From contig OX155960.1 of assembly GCA_944548615.1 (NCBI GenBank), forward strand, positions 31,143,888 to 31,207,887: DNA of 64,000 nt, read 5' to 3'. The position numbers and the translations under genes are program-made. The notes below the pieces were generated by a model. That model saw nothing but the letters and a program-made list of their open reading frames with translations, was not told where the DNA came from and searched no databases. Positions within the stretch are counted from its first letter, which is position 1, and every line of letters starts with the position of its first letter. Source of the DNA: Micropterix aruncella. Its lineage: Eukaryota > Arthropoda > Insecta > Lepidoptera > Micropterigidae. Shown here piece after piece: positions 52,607 to 63,732 of this stretch.

Positions 52607-52899
52607 GGAACGTGTGAAGGTAGTATGTAGTTCCAGACCCATCGTGAGATTTTTCAGGAGTCCTAGAGCGAATGCTTGGAAAACGCCCCCCTTCTTAAGC
52701 TTTCAGCTCCTTCTCCCACCATAAAAAAAATGTCAAAAAATAAAATTTAAATTAATTATGGGGAGAGGGCAAGTCGATTAGAATGGACACATCACCAGGG
52801 TTAGAGCTTCATCGAAAAAAAAAGAAATCTTACCATACAATGGCTAAAAATTAAATATTTAAACTCTAATTAACTAACATTGCACAACCGAAATGAGAT

Positions 52900-53261
52900 C
52901 TAACACAGGCATTTTGAAGTCTTTACTGTTTTTACTCAGTTTTCCTAAGCAGACACGGGCCATAACAGTCGTCATAGTCCGAATAGAGATGTTTAATGTG
53001 TTAACTGCTAGGATATGGACCCTGATGCTGAGAGAGTCCCTTATTCTGTAAAACTCTCTGAGATGAGAGAAGCTCCAAAATTTGCTAATATGATCTTAAA
53101 ATTAAATATTTATAAGATATATTGCCCTCAACAAACACTTCACCATCAATGGAAAGACGGATAATTCTCTTTACAGAAAAAAATGTAGAAAGGAAGATAA
53201 AAACTGCTCTACATATTTAAGGTTAAAACTATTACAACACTCATATTTAAATTTTATCATA
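52900..53261 (-). pseudogene. CR1-like RT fragment
   Basis: Minus-strand sequence at 52960-53110 resembles the complement of 45230-45330 (ILAVNTLNISIRT-type block in place of ILAVNALIISIFD). It is heavily mutated and cut at 53262 by an R2/NeSL-type LINE end. Confidence 0.5.
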
Positions 53262-53445
53262 TGGCTTCGAAGGGGGAGTGAATGGATGGTAAGGTTAACG
53301 CTCACATGTGGCAAGGCAGCTGTCCTAAACCTACCACAGCCGGTCCGGAATCCACTGCTCACTCTCCAGAAGTGTAAAAATAGTATTATGATTGGTCTGA
53401 CTCTGGTCGGTGAATTCTACGGAGCTCCGTTTGTATTTTATTTAT
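53262..53445 (+). mobile_element. R2/NeSL-type LINE 3' end, copy 5
   Basis: ATGGCTTCGAAGGGGGAGTG through GTCCTAAACCTACCACAGCC to CTCCGTTTGTATTTTATTTA, corresponding to the last ~180 bp of the family. Only 3' UTR and a few C-terminal codons remain. Confidence 0.8.
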
Positions 53446-54230
53446 TAAATGTTTATGGCGTTTAATAGTTGCTAATAGTTAAATTTCAGGTTGCTATTCA
53501 GACTTTGAGTAAAGTGAACTTATGGGTGCGGATCGAGGACACTCGAGACCGCAGGAGACACATGTCTACTGATTCCAAGCAGGGTGACTCGAGGCAGCCG
53601 TTATACCGACGGTGAATTTCCTCGCATTGTCTCGTCTCGTTCGGCGGACGAACTCGGTCGGGTTTTATCGCGACCGCCTCGGACGGCGCGGTTCGTTTCT
53701 CGGCTAAGAGCGGGGTCGGGCGAAGCGCCGACAATTAGCGTCAATATTCAATTAAAATATATGGCGGAATATAAACATTATTAGCGTAGCTCGTATATGA
53801 GATATTCCAACCGAAATTTCACAATAAGATTTCAGTCCAACGATGCATCCGCGTACCAAATGTCCAAGTCTCTAAGTCCAATATTTCGCGATTGAAATAT
53901 AACTAGTGCACCCCCCGATATCGACCGCGACCATTTCGTCTCGTTGCGATTGCATAAAAATTTCAGCTCAATCAGATTGAGCGTTTGGGCGCTATCGTCG
54001 AAGAATACGCACGCAGACAGACGGACAGACGCAAAGACGGACTTCGATCCGGAAACGTCTCAATCGTCTCGGGGCGGCTCGAGATGGATATTTCCACGTT
54101 CGTCTGAAAAAAAATTTTGCCCGTCGACAATACTTTCGTTCCTCTTCGGCGGGCCGGGAAAATAAATGCGAGTATTCGGCTCTACTTTAGAGGGACGGTG
54201 TAATAAAATAAAAACGGCATCAGTTCATAC
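53446..54230. other. Intronic DNA
   Basis: Intron between exons 5 and 6. CpG-richer than its surroundings at 53540-53730 and 53990-54150, with no coding or repeat assignment. Confidence 0.4.
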
Positions 54231-54466
54231 TTTTCTGTAGCTGCTCGCTCTGCTTCCCGTAGGGCTTGCACATGGCGGGCCGCACGCAGGGCCGCATGCG
54301 GTGCAGGTTGCGCGCCAACTCCGCAAAGGCACGCACCACGCGCTCCTGGCTGTGCGCGCCCCCCGCCCCCCCCGCGCCCCCCGCGCCCCCCGCGGCCCCC
54401 GCGGCCCCCGCCGGCGTCACCAGCGGCGCGCCCCCGGAGAGAGATTCCATCGATTCGAAGTTAGCC
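54231..54466 (-). CDS. Nuclear-type protein gene (Corto-like?), exon 5
   Basis: A 236-bp exon bounded by TTGGCAG and GTATGAAC. It encodes ANFESMESLSGGAPLVTPAG, then a low-complexity Gly/Ala run of ~20 residues, then HSQERVVRAFAELARNLHRM and RPCVRPAMCKPYGKQSEQLQ. The second half is helical with conserved-looking Cys residues and is probably the start of the C-terminal domain. The Gly/Ala run is encoded by an almost pure GC tract (54358-54412). Confidence 0.85.
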
Positions 54467-54565
54467 CTGCCAAATTTTTTCAATTAAAAATGTTAACGTA
54501 TATTTATATAAAATCGAACACTATCACGGTTGTTTGATAGACTGAAAGAGACTCTTTTAGTCTAC

Positions 54566-54651
54566 CATGGACAACGGCGACTGCAGCATCACCGAAACGT
54601 CGGGTGCTACAAATTTTACAAGGTAAATTTGTTTCTATCCTATTTATAATG
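54566..54651. repeat. Half copy of the palindromic MITE
   Basis: ACCGAAACGTCGGGTGCTAC through AAATTT...GTAAATT and CTATCCTATTTATAATG repeats one arm of 22321-22497. The other arm is absent. It lies in the intron. Confidence 0.75.
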
Positions 54652-56535
54652 TATATTTATGTAAAAACCTCGTGCGCCCTTTTTCAGTTTGGAAAGGGCG
54701 TGAAGTGCAGGAAACTGTCGTATCTTGGAACGCTTCTTAAATATTCATTTTTATTAAATTCAGTTTGTAATATTACTCTCCCGGCAGAGAGAAAGTATTG
54801 TGAACGCGCTAAAAAAAAACCAGATGAAGACATATATATATATACATTTTGACCCCCCCCCCCCTCCCCATTCCAAAATGATTAAGATCATTTCCAACTG
54901 AAGTCTGTCTGTGATTGTGTGTGTGAATGTGTGCATGTCTGCCTGCGTGTATTCCATCACAATCATGCCCGAACGCTTCATACCATTGAGCTGAAAGGCA
55001 TGTAGGCATCGTTTATTCATGGCGAAAATTGAAAAGATTGCAGTTGAAATCGGTCCACCTTCTATTAATTTGTTATAATTGTACTGCTTAAGGTTGCGAG
55101 CGACTAGTGACGTAAGATTACCCTCTCTTTTAACTGCAAAGCCTATGTCTATTCAACGACGGTTGCGATTCGAGTCTTTGTTAACATGCACGCTTTCAAA
55201 GGTTTTTTACTGGATTTCCGTTAGATGGCGTTACGCCCTACTTTGATTTTGCTCGGAATAAAATGAAACATTATTTAAACAATGAAACAAATTAAAAATA
55301 ATATTTATCGAAATGAAATATTTTATTAAAAATTAAATCGATCTTTATTGGAGTTTGGAAATGGTGCAGAAATGTAAACCTGTATATAAAATGTTATTTA
55401 CATTTTCTATAATTTGTTTCAAAGGCGAGGGGGTGTGGTAATGCTGTGCCAAAAAACACAAAACTAGCAGTAAACGGAGACATATGATTTTTTTTTGAGT
55501 ACAGGCAACTGCCTCCATTATATTCTCTGCTGACATAATTAGCACGTACCTTGATGAGGTTTCAAGGTCTAATAGCTGAAATGGTTTGTTGGTACACCAT
55601 GTTGGATTTCAGAAATCAAATTCGACTGATGTTTGTAGAATGCGAGAAATAATACAAATGTGATGATACTCAATAAATAGTATGACTAATTATAATAAAT
55701 AATCAAAATAATGAAACATCACATTGAAAATTTCTACTCTTATGATGAAAAAAAACTATAGTTGTCATTTAGCACCCCTGTCCCTGTCGCATTTGCAAAA
55801 TTGAGAGAAGGGTCAATTAGGGTGCGTACTCTTTGTGCTCTGCGGTCTAAAATTTGCATGATTTGTAGCATGCAATGCCGGAACATCAGCAAGCTGTTCC
55901 ATTTGCTTTGTGGTTTCGCAGAATATGCGCAGTAATGTATGAAATTCGTAGACATTTCGCATCTTTCGAAGCGGGGCGGCTGTTGCGTTTTGGCGATGAA
56001 AGCATGGCAGACATGAAAATCCCCCAAACCTGTTTTTTTTGACAAAGTTATATTAATTAAAAAGTTTTCATACAATAGAAAATTTTGTGTAACCACGATA
56101 GAAATTGAAAAATTAAAATTGCAAAATCGATTCGAAAATTTTGCATTTGAATTTCATACTGTAATATTTTTACAATGCATCGTATTTATCATCAAATACA
56201 CCATTTTCTTCATGTAATATTATGCTAATCAGTATAATGCGGTCGAAGGAAAATTGTCACCAATTAAAATATATCGTATCGAATCCGTACAGTATCAAAT
56301 GTAGAATCCTCACTGCTAAATGTCAATCTGAAGTCGAGGAAAGTGTCGCTTATTGGATTGCGATTTAAAATGAGCATAGAGGGGTAAAAGTGGCGCAAAA
56401 CGGTTAATTAGTAAAACATCGGTCTGCGGCGCCGAGGGCAGCTCTCGCAGAATCGGGCGGCCTGCCGAAAAGGCGGCTCCTGTCTCTCGTCTCCCGTCCC
56501 CCGCCTCCCGTCCGCCCGGCGCCTCCGCCGCTCAC
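54652..56535. other. Intronic DNA
   Basis: Intron between exons 4 and 5. AT-rich with a poly-C run (54853-54862) and TG-rich simple sequence (54905-54950). No other gene or element was recognised. Confidence 0.4.
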
Positions 56536-56776
56536 CTGAGGAAGTCCGACAGCTTGGCGTCCGACGCGGCGTCGGCGAAGCGCTGCGCAGCCTGCTGCTT
56601 CTGCTGCTGCTGCTGCTGCTTGGGCTCCGGCGCCGAGGCGGAGGCGGAGGCCGCCAGCTTCTCCAGCGCCTGCTGCGCCAGCGCGCGGCTCTGCTGCTGC
56701 AGCAGGGCGTCGCGCGCCGACTGCTGCGCCGCCCCCGGCCGCGCCTTGGCCGCGTCCGCCGCCTCCGCGCCCGAGG
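56536..56776 (-). CDS. Nuclear-type protein gene (Corto-like?), exon 4 (polyQ/Ala-rich)
   Basis: A 241-bp exon between GTTGTCCTCAG and GTGAGCGG. It encodes SGAEAADAAKARPGAAQQSA, an Ala/Gln-rich helix, a CAG-type run KQQQQQQKQQ (56598-56627) and RFADAASDAKLSDFLR. It is extremely GC-rich against an AT-rich genome. PolyQ and Ala-rich segments are common in insect transcriptional regulators. The other long open frames over the same bases are by-products of GC content. Confidence 0.83.
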
Positions 56777-57984
56777 CTGAGGACAACCACCGCCTCCGAT
56801 AGCCGCCCTCTGATGGGGCAGTGCGCCGCCTCCGAACGCCCGCCGCCGCCGCCGGCTCGTCCGCGCGGAAACGAGCCCGGCGCGGCTAGCGGCCGCACTT
56901 TATAACAATCAATTGCAAACTACGCCCGCGACGTCTCGTTCGTTCCGAGACGCCGAGAGAGAGCGCGAAGCTCTACGCGATAGAGAGTTACTCGAACGTC
57001 GAACGTCTTATGGTAAGAAATAAATCGAACGATTCATCTCGACGCACCGAGCGCAGTTAAGCAAAATACAAACATAGAGCATCTTTCGAACCTACCCTTT
57101 TAATTGCAAAAAACTAAAATACCTCACAATATTGATCGGGAACTGATTTCGCCGGCTGCAATTCGATTCGTTTCAATAGAGCCAGACGAAAAGCCTAGAC
57201 CGCTCCTGCTATAAAACTAATCAATATTTTCGATAGAAAAAACTAATAATTATAGTAAAATCCAAGAAAAAAAACTGACATAGAAACGATTCTGCCAAAC
57301 GCAGACTCGTCTCGGACTTATCCCTTCTCCCCGAAACCCCATAACTATACTATTCGACATTAAACAATGCAGACAAATGCAATTCTTCCATGAAGATGAG
57401 ACTTATTGAAAACAGTATTCCACTCGAAATATTTCTAAAAAACTCTCAACACAACAACTTGCGTACAGTGGTCTCACCGCAAAATTTTCAACATTCATAA
57501 AATTATATTTATCGGCTTCTTCTTCATTTTTAACATAAAATAGGCATATGAAAAATTTAGGAAAAATCAATCTGCCATAATGACCTATCAGGTCCAAACA
57601 GCGAGTTGATCAGTGATCAGTTTCCAATTAGGTTATAAACTGAAAAAAAAAAAACAAAAAAATCAAAAGGCACAAGTTTCCGAAAATGATTAAGAAAATA
57701 CTGAAGACAGAAAAATGCTTCTGGGATTATTACCCGAGCTTAACACAGCCATGAGTATTTCTAATAGTATTTCAAAAAATAACCATTACAGGTGGTATTT
57801 TTTAACATTTTGCACAGGGTTATTTTGTATTGCTTAATCGGTCGGAAGCCAGCCTTCACGCGTAAAAAATTGCTCCACAATTTTTTGCTCGTTTTTGTAA
57901 ATAAATACTAACAAAATCATTTTCCATAAATTCCCTCTTGTTACCTAGTATTTAGTCTTGTTAGTTATGTTTATTATATATTTA
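56777..57984. other. Intronic DNA
   Basis: Intron between exons 3 and 4: a CpG-rich shoulder (56780-57060) then AT-rich sequence. At 57838-57885, AATCGGTCGGAAGCCAGCCT resembles 43592-43650 and may be shared LINE debris. Confidence 0.4.
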
Positions 57985-58317
57985 TTGAAACATATAAGAT
58001 CCTCAACGGATGCTACAATTGCCCCGAATTGTCTTCTATCTTCAAGAGAAACTACAAGCATCATCTACGAGGACACAATTTTAAGCTCGAGAAAAAACGA
58101 TTCCACTTGAATCCCAGGAAACATTTCCTGACCAACCGGATTGTGGACCTGTGGACCTACTGAAGTGGTTGAAGCGAGTAGTTTCAACATGTTCAAAAAT
58201 AGACTAGACGGACACCTTAAAAATAAATTGTAATTGTACTCAGTTTCATATTCAGACATATCAGCAATTATGCTGCCTGTCTGTAAATGTAATAATAATA
58301 ATAATAAATAATAATAT
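57985..58317 (+). pseudogene. CR1/L2-like RT C-terminal relic with (AAT)n tail
   Basis: Broken frames give YKILNGCYNCPELSSIFK, HLRGHNFKLEKKRFHLNPRK and HFLTNRIVDLW, a standard LINE C-terminal layout, ending with an (AAT)n microsatellite at 58289-58316. Lies in the intron on the opposite strand from the host gene. Confidence 0.75.
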
Positions 58318-58706
58318 GGGATCCGGCCGAAATGGCTACGTGCGGATCTGTCAAACGATACAAAATGCCTATAGGCATTGTTGACGTCCGATCGTTTAAA
58401 ACGACCATGAATTAAATAGTAATCGCAAGAAAAGAGCGTAACATAACACTATAATCGGAAATGTTATAAGACGGTTTTACTGTAATATTGTGCGTTATAA
58501 ATGAGAATGACCATCGAAATCCAATCCAGCTCTCTACAGAACCCAATTTGAAGCAAATCGAGAGACTACCATCTTTCAACAAACTGTATGCAAGTGAACG
58601 TATTTAGGTTAAAGAATTCCTAATATAAAATGGTCAGCTGTCTTTCCCCAACCTATGCGCAACCAATCCTAAGCGTAAAGATATAACAATTTAAAAGAAA
58701 TCAAAC

Positions 58707-58814
58707 CTAGAGCGGCAAGTTGAGGTGTTAAAGGCAGTTGAAAGTCTTGGGGTAATCCAGCACCACGCAGCAGTCTTTCAACGGCTTGACTGTCCACTAA
58801 ACCGCCCCCACCGG
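58707..58814 (-). CDS. Nuclear-type protein gene (Corto-like?), exon 3
   Basis: A 108-bp exon, acceptor TTTAAATTTCAG, donor CTCTAG then GTTTGA. It encodes GGGGLVDSQAVERLLRGAG and LPQDFQLPLTPQLAAL. Phase 1 in and out, matching both neighbours. The amphipathic ERLLRGAGLP region is probably a short helix. Confidence 0.8.
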
Positions 58815-58998
58815 CTGAAATTTAAATAACATACATATATGTCAACTAAAGGTATCAGTGTGTGGGAGCTCTATGGCCACATAAATCATTCAATGAAAAA
58901 GTGAGTGAAAAAGTTATGCTTTTTTATAGTTTAATCTAGTAAATAATATAATAATACGTAAGCCTCTCAGACAAAACAAGTAGTTTTTATATGCCAAG

Positions 58999-59750
58999 TT
59001 GGCCCGATTGAGTTTCTTCGTGAACTAAAGTTGGAGTTAGTTCATGCAAGCAAGCGAGACAGACCAATACGTTAGAGCGGAATATGAAATGAACAATTGT
59101 AACTTTACCAGCATAAAACTACTAATACAAGTGGCATAATCTAATAGTCTGGGAGCCGGCCATACGGACAGCCTACGTCGTAAGATACAAAGACAAATCA
59201 ATTATGCATGAAGAAACTAGATAAAAGATATCCTTGAAAACTATGAATCGTTAAATTTCTCTTGTCCTGATAAAAGAAAGTTGCTCCTTTTGGTGCAATT
59301 TTTGAAGTCCAACCTGAGGAGCATATTTATATTTCGTTCTAATTTTGAAAAATTGCCACGCGCTGTGTAAAATTATTTTTTTTCAAACGAAAATTTAAAA
59401 CGCTCTCCTCAAAAAGTGCACCGGAAGTAGCAACTTTTCTTTTAACTGGACAAGAGAAATTTTATGATTTATAGTTTTTTAAGGATATCTTTTATCCGGC
59501 ATTTCATGCATTATCGATTTGTCTTTGTATCTTATGACGTCGTAGGATATCCGTATGGCCGGCTTCCGGACAATAAGACCGGACGAAAAGTTTTCCGACT
59601 AATTCAGATGGTTTTACGTTCGACAGGTAGTTTTTGTGTGGGAGAAGATATGATCGTTGATTTTACATTCCGCTCTAACGCACTGCTCTGTCTCGTTCGC
59701 ATGAACTATTTTCCGATATTAGTTCAAGAAGAAATACAATCGAGCCCATT
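58999..59750. mobile_element. Foldback element, 752 bp, nearly complete inverted arms
   Basis: Outer arms are TTGGCCCGATTGAGTTTCTT and its complement. Inner arms include GCCGGCCATACGGA, GATACAAAGACAAATC and ATTTCTCTTGTCC, each found inverted on the other side, so most of the element can fold on itself with a loop near 59350. Family shared with 25795-26096. In the intron. Confidence 0.85.
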
Positions 59751-60756
59751 ATATTCCATTTGTCTGCTATTCGTACAGGAACCAATCGGCAATCGGTTAA
59801 CAAATCTAATTTAAAAAATACTAAATATACCTAAATATCATACCGATCTTTGATTTCATTATTTATTACAAGCAACTACACATATTTTTCAGTATGTTTG
59901 TCGGGTTAGGTAAAATCTTACAACTGAATTATACATGAATCTTACAACATATTATCTGATTGACTTGAAATTCTGCATGGCTACGTAGTTCTCAAGACAA
60001 AACAATATTCTAAAGGTGCCCAAATACAGGCAACATTATGAAAATGGGTTGTTTTTCTATAACGAATCTGCAAATTTTTGGAAAATGCAACAATTGATCC
60101 CTTGATTTTAAAAAAGAAATTGAAAAAAAAACTATAGTCTGTCATTGGTTTAAATGTTGAGATATTTAACTTTTAACTTTTGGAATTTTTCAGTTTTGCT
60201 CCAACCTGACCACGACCACGTTCACAACAGACACATGAATATCAACCGAGAGTATAAATCTATTGTTTGTCTGAACGCAATAATTTACCATCAGTTTTGA
60301 TTGTATAAGTTTGTTGGGCCATAGGCGGTTTGCGCATCGAGGGGCATTTGCTAATTGACTGTGCACTCCGGCAGATAACCAGGGGTCTGGAAATGGACTA
60401 ATATTTTTCCTAAACAGCAGGGGTGGTTGTTGACCTGACATATGCCATATTATTATGTCCTAAAATGCATGGGAATAATAGCAAAAATTAAATAATATTA
60501 CTAGCGTAAAGATTCCCCACTGCATACAAGCATTAACAGGCATTAACAAAGACTGGCCCTCTGATTTCAGTGGGATTAGGATTATCATAGAGCATATAGC
60601 AATAGGTGTTTTTTGGCCGCAATGTTTAGTTTGCGTACAGTGACCTGAATAGCTAGGCGTGTACTGGAGGATACCTAATTTAGGCAAAATAGGTATTATG
60701 CTTAGCAAAATGCAGGTGAATTCTGCCAGCCCTGTGTTTACGACTGGATACAAATA
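59751..60756. other. Intronic DNA
   Basis: Part of the intron between exons 2 and 3; no repeat or gene recognised. Confidence 0.35.
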
Positions 60757-61424
60757 CATTCTTGCACTCGCGCTTACATGTTCCCCTCTTTCAGTTGTTG
60801 TTATTTTACAAATCCATTCTCGCACTAGCGCTTACATATTCCCCTCTTTCAGTTGTTGTTGTTTCACAAATACATTCTCGCACTTGTGCTTACATATTCC
60901 CCTCTTTCAGTTGTTGTTGTTTTACAAATACATTCTCGAACTCGCGCTTACATATTTCCCTCTTTCAGTTGTTGTTGTTTCACAAATACATTCTCGCACT
61001 TGTGCTTACATTTTCCCTCTTTCAGTTGTTGTTGTTTTACAAATACATTCTCGCACTCGCGCTTACATATTTCCCTCTTTCAGTTGTTGTTGTTTCACAA
61101 ATACATTCTCGCACTTGTGCTTACATTTTCCCTCTTTCAGTTGTTGTTGTTTCACAAATACATTCTCGCACTCGCGCTTACATATTCCCCTCTTTCAGTT
61201 GTTGTTGTTTTACAAATACATTCTCGCATTTGCGCTTACATATTCCCCTCTTTCAGTTTGTTTAAAATACATTCTCGCACTTGTGCTTACATATTCCCCT
61301 CTTTCAGTTGTTGTTGTTTTACAAATACATTCTCGCACTCACACTTACATATTCCCCTCTTTCAGTCGCTGTTTTACAAATACATTCTCGCACTTGCGCT
61401 TACATATTCCCCTCTTTCAGGTGT
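60757..61424 (+). repeat. 57-58-bp minisatellite (~11.5 units) with splice-acceptor-like motif
   Basis: Each unit reads approximately CAAATACATTCTCGCACTYG, CGCTTACATATTCCCCTCTTTCAG and TTGTTGTTGTTTTA. Units of 57 and 58 bp alternate and one or two are shortened (near 61256 and 61370). On the plus strand each carries a pyrimidine tract plus CAG. All three plus-strand frames stay open across the array because the unit has no stop, so the long frames here are artefacts. It lies ~90 bp from exon 2 of the minus-strand gene. Confidence 0.92.
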
Positions 61425-61513
61425 TGTTGTTTTTGCAACTTGGTTTTGAGTAAGGGAACCCTGGTAAAAGCATATGTGCCTCAAAAAGAAAGTATGTAGA
61501 TAGGCAATCTTAC

Positions 61514-61685
61514 TCGGCATGTAGGTAGGTTGTTGAGACAGATGTTGTTGGATTGTCTTTTGTGTCATTTCGAGCTGATTTTTATAATAACGGCAAGCTG
61601 GATTCGGGCAATTCTGAACGACCTCTATGATAAACTCTTTCTCCATTCCAAACTGTTCCCTGCCTATTGTGTACGAATCGACCAC
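61514..61685 (-). CDS. Nuclear-type protein gene (Corto-like?), exon 2
   Basis: A 172-bp exon between CTTTTCAG and GTAAG encodes VVDSYTIGREQFGMEKEFII, EVVQNCPNPACRYYKNQLEM and a Gln-rich TQKTIQQHLSQQPTYMP. With exon 1 it forms a compact ~90-residue domain containing a Cys-x5-Cys pair. This N-terminal domain and the C-terminal helical domain flanking polyQ/Ala-rich linkers are compatible with Corto/Ccf, an insect chromatin factor with a degenerate chromodomain, but I cannot verify that identity here. Confidence 0.85.
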
Positions 61686-61825
61686 CTGAAAAGTAAAAAC
61701 ATTCAGCAATTTAATACACAATAATGTTATTTTGTGACAATTATTACTATTTCGTACAATGTAGATTGCTAAAGTGATTTAAGAAATTTCAGAGAGATAA
61801 CATATAAAAATGGATCAAAACTTAC

Positions 61826-61988
61826 AGCTCTAACAGTTCCTTCGATGCCTAAATGTAAACCGTGCGGACCGTTCATATGTTTTAGCATTACTGCATTGGC
61901 AAAGTGTTCATAGGGCAGAATTATTTTGCCATTTTCCCGAAGAATGAGCCTGCCTTGCGTATCGAGTCCCACTCTCGATGCCATCATC
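61826..61988 (-). CDS. Nuclear-type protein gene (Corto-like?), first exon visible
   Basis: Encodes MASRVGLDTQGRLILRENG, KIILPYEHFANAVMLKHMNG and PHGLHLGIEGTVRA, ending phase 0 at a GTAAGT donor. The bases before it (TTTTTCAAG) form an acceptor, so the exon may be internal and the true N-terminus may lie at higher coordinates, possibly beyond the window. Alternatively translation starts at Met-Met (61982-61987). Highly ordered, conserved-looking sequence without stops or low complexity. Confidence 0.82.
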
Positions 61989-62079
61989 CTTGAAAAACAA
62001 AAAAATAAAACTAATTCAATCGTTCTGTCGTTTAGCTAGGTTTTTTTTATTAGGTTACAGTTAAAATAAAAAGGATCTC

Positions 62080-62440
62080 CACATTTTTATTTATTTATAT
62101 GTTTATTCACTTATTACTAATCAACATTACAGAAAAACCAATGCATTAAAAAGTAAAATGAATAAATATATCAACAAGTAAATATACAAGTAGAACGTTG
62201 CGTAAAATATTAGCTATCATATAAGAATAAATAGTTAATTGCCTGTAATTTAAACAGATGAGGGTTGGAGGTAAAAATATTGAAATCTAGTGCCAGCGAG
62301 TTACATCGTTTAAGTGTAAGCACGCGCCAACAAGTTCCACCTCGTAAGATTAGTGGGCGAGAACGGCTCTGCGAAAAATGATGCAGTCTAGCATGAAGAT
62401 AATTATTAGGCATGAAAAGATCCACCTTAGCTATTAAATA
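62080..62440 (-). repeat. Probable LINE 3'-end fragment
   Basis: A (TTTA)n head at 62088-62105 and a minus-strand frame (62425-62210: NNYLHARLHHFSQSRSRPL onward) of the kind seen at LINE ORF2 ends. It is not assignable to a clade, and it is distinct from the Jockey-like relic next to it. Confidence 0.4.
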
Positions 62441-62789
62441 GGGTTATTAATTGTACCTCGAATCAGGTTTTAAAAAATATAGGATATACTCAGCATTTCT
62501 CTTCTAAGACAGAGAAAATTATAGCCAACCATTCCTGTGATAAATGCAGTTGGATACAAAAATCTATACTGCTTGAAGTACAAAAATCTCAAAAAACACT
62601 TCTGTACCTTTTTCAGCTTGAGGATATCGGTATCTTCAATACATTGGTTTTCTGTCTGGTTAAAGATGGAAAAGAAAGCAGAAGCAATTTTTTTTATATG
62701 TAGATTTGAAATTGGTCATCTGACCATAATCGAATTTGTTGAGTGATGTTTAATATCGTTTAAGAGAAGAAGCCAATGCATTGATTCTC

Positions 62790-63732
62790 CTTTCTATAGA
62801 ACTTAGTTTCTCTTTAATCTGTAAACCACATTGGATTGGGTAAGCAGCTCATGTGTGAGGGGATTGAATGGGATACCAATCGTTCAGCATGTTTGTTTTT
62901 GTATTGCTCAATTTCTGCGGCAATGGTGGGGACTTTTAGATAGTCATGACTTTCATAATTTCTTGTAAACCACAGTGCATTCGCAATATCCCATAGGATA
63001 CTATTCTGCAAGCGCTGGAGAGAGAGTATGTTACTTTTGCTTGCTACACCCCACAGTTGAAGGCCGCACAACCATATAGGCTTAACCCTCTGCGACTGAC
63101 GTGGTAGTCTGACAGACCCCGCAAAATTGCGAAATGTATCATGCGTCGCTATTTTTCAAATCCAGACTCCCTCGTTCTCAGTACCTTTCTATTTCCAGAA
63201 ACTATTACCTTTCTGGCAATAGAAAGGTACTGAGAATACGGAAATCTGGATTTTAAAAATAACGATGCATGATACATTTTGCGATTTTGCGGTGTCTGTC
63301 AGACTACCCCGTCAGTCGCAGAGGGTTATGATCAGAGTTATAGATGAGCAGTTTGTTGGCGACACATAGAACTGAGTTTCTACCCATGAGCCAATGCAGA
63401 TTACGGTATTTGAGCTTCACCTCATCCCTCTTGTGTTTAATGTGGGTTTTCCAGGTCAGGCGTCTGTCCAGATGAAATCCAAGATATTTCACACATTCTG
63501 CTTGAGGTAGTGAACACATACATCTCCAAGCCTTACTGGTGGACAGGTTTTTCTCCTAAGTGGAAATGTAATATGATGGGACTTTAAGACACTTGCAAGA
63601 ATATGCCATTTTTGGAGCCATCTGTCAGTTTTGTCTAATAGGCATTGAAGTTTGTTGCTTGCTGGCCTTGGACTATGATCAGTAGCCAAGAAGGCAATAT
63701 CATCAGCATAGGTCGCAACAGTTACATTTTCA
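62790..63732 (-). pseudogene. Jockey-like LINE RT relic split by a TTAA MITE
   Basis: Minus strand, 5' truncated just before the catalytic motif: TYADDIAFLATD (about 63710-63675), then CLLDKTDRWLQKWHI, KYLGFHLDRRLTWKTHIKHK, LHWLMGRNS, VCVANKLLIYNS. After the inserted MITE come KPIWLCGLQLWGVASKSNI, LQRLQNSILWDIANALWFTR and TIAAEIEQYKNKHAERL. The order and spacing are those of Jockey-clade RTs. A frameshift lies near 63500-63540. Confidence 0.88.
63082..63329. mobile_element. TTAA-type MITE with long inverted arms, nested in Jockey relic
   Basis: TTAA at 63082-63085 and TTAT (one change) at 63326-63329 flank a 240-bp element. Ends are CCCTCTGCGACTGACGTGGT and the complement of CCCTCTGCGACTGACGGGGT; the arms continue through GTCTGACAGAC, CGCAAAATTG and CAGTACCTTTCTATT so that almost the whole element is a palindrome. 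A third, separate TTAA/CCC family in the window. Confidence 0.85.

Noticed and set aside
56404..56898. Alternative 164-codon Gly/Arg/Ala-rich frame and plus-strand Cys/Ala-rich frame over exon 4
   Set aside because: GC-rich DNA has few stops in any frame; only the frame that joins neighbouring exons in phase is supported.
60757..61424. CRISPR-like array
   Set aside because: Units are contiguous tandem repeats without unique spacers, and the context is eukaryotic.
60659..61499. Long overlapping open frames (up to 264 codons) in all three plus-strand frames
   Set aside because: They follow entirely from a stop-free 57-58-bp tandem repeat; no start context, domain or composition of a real protein.
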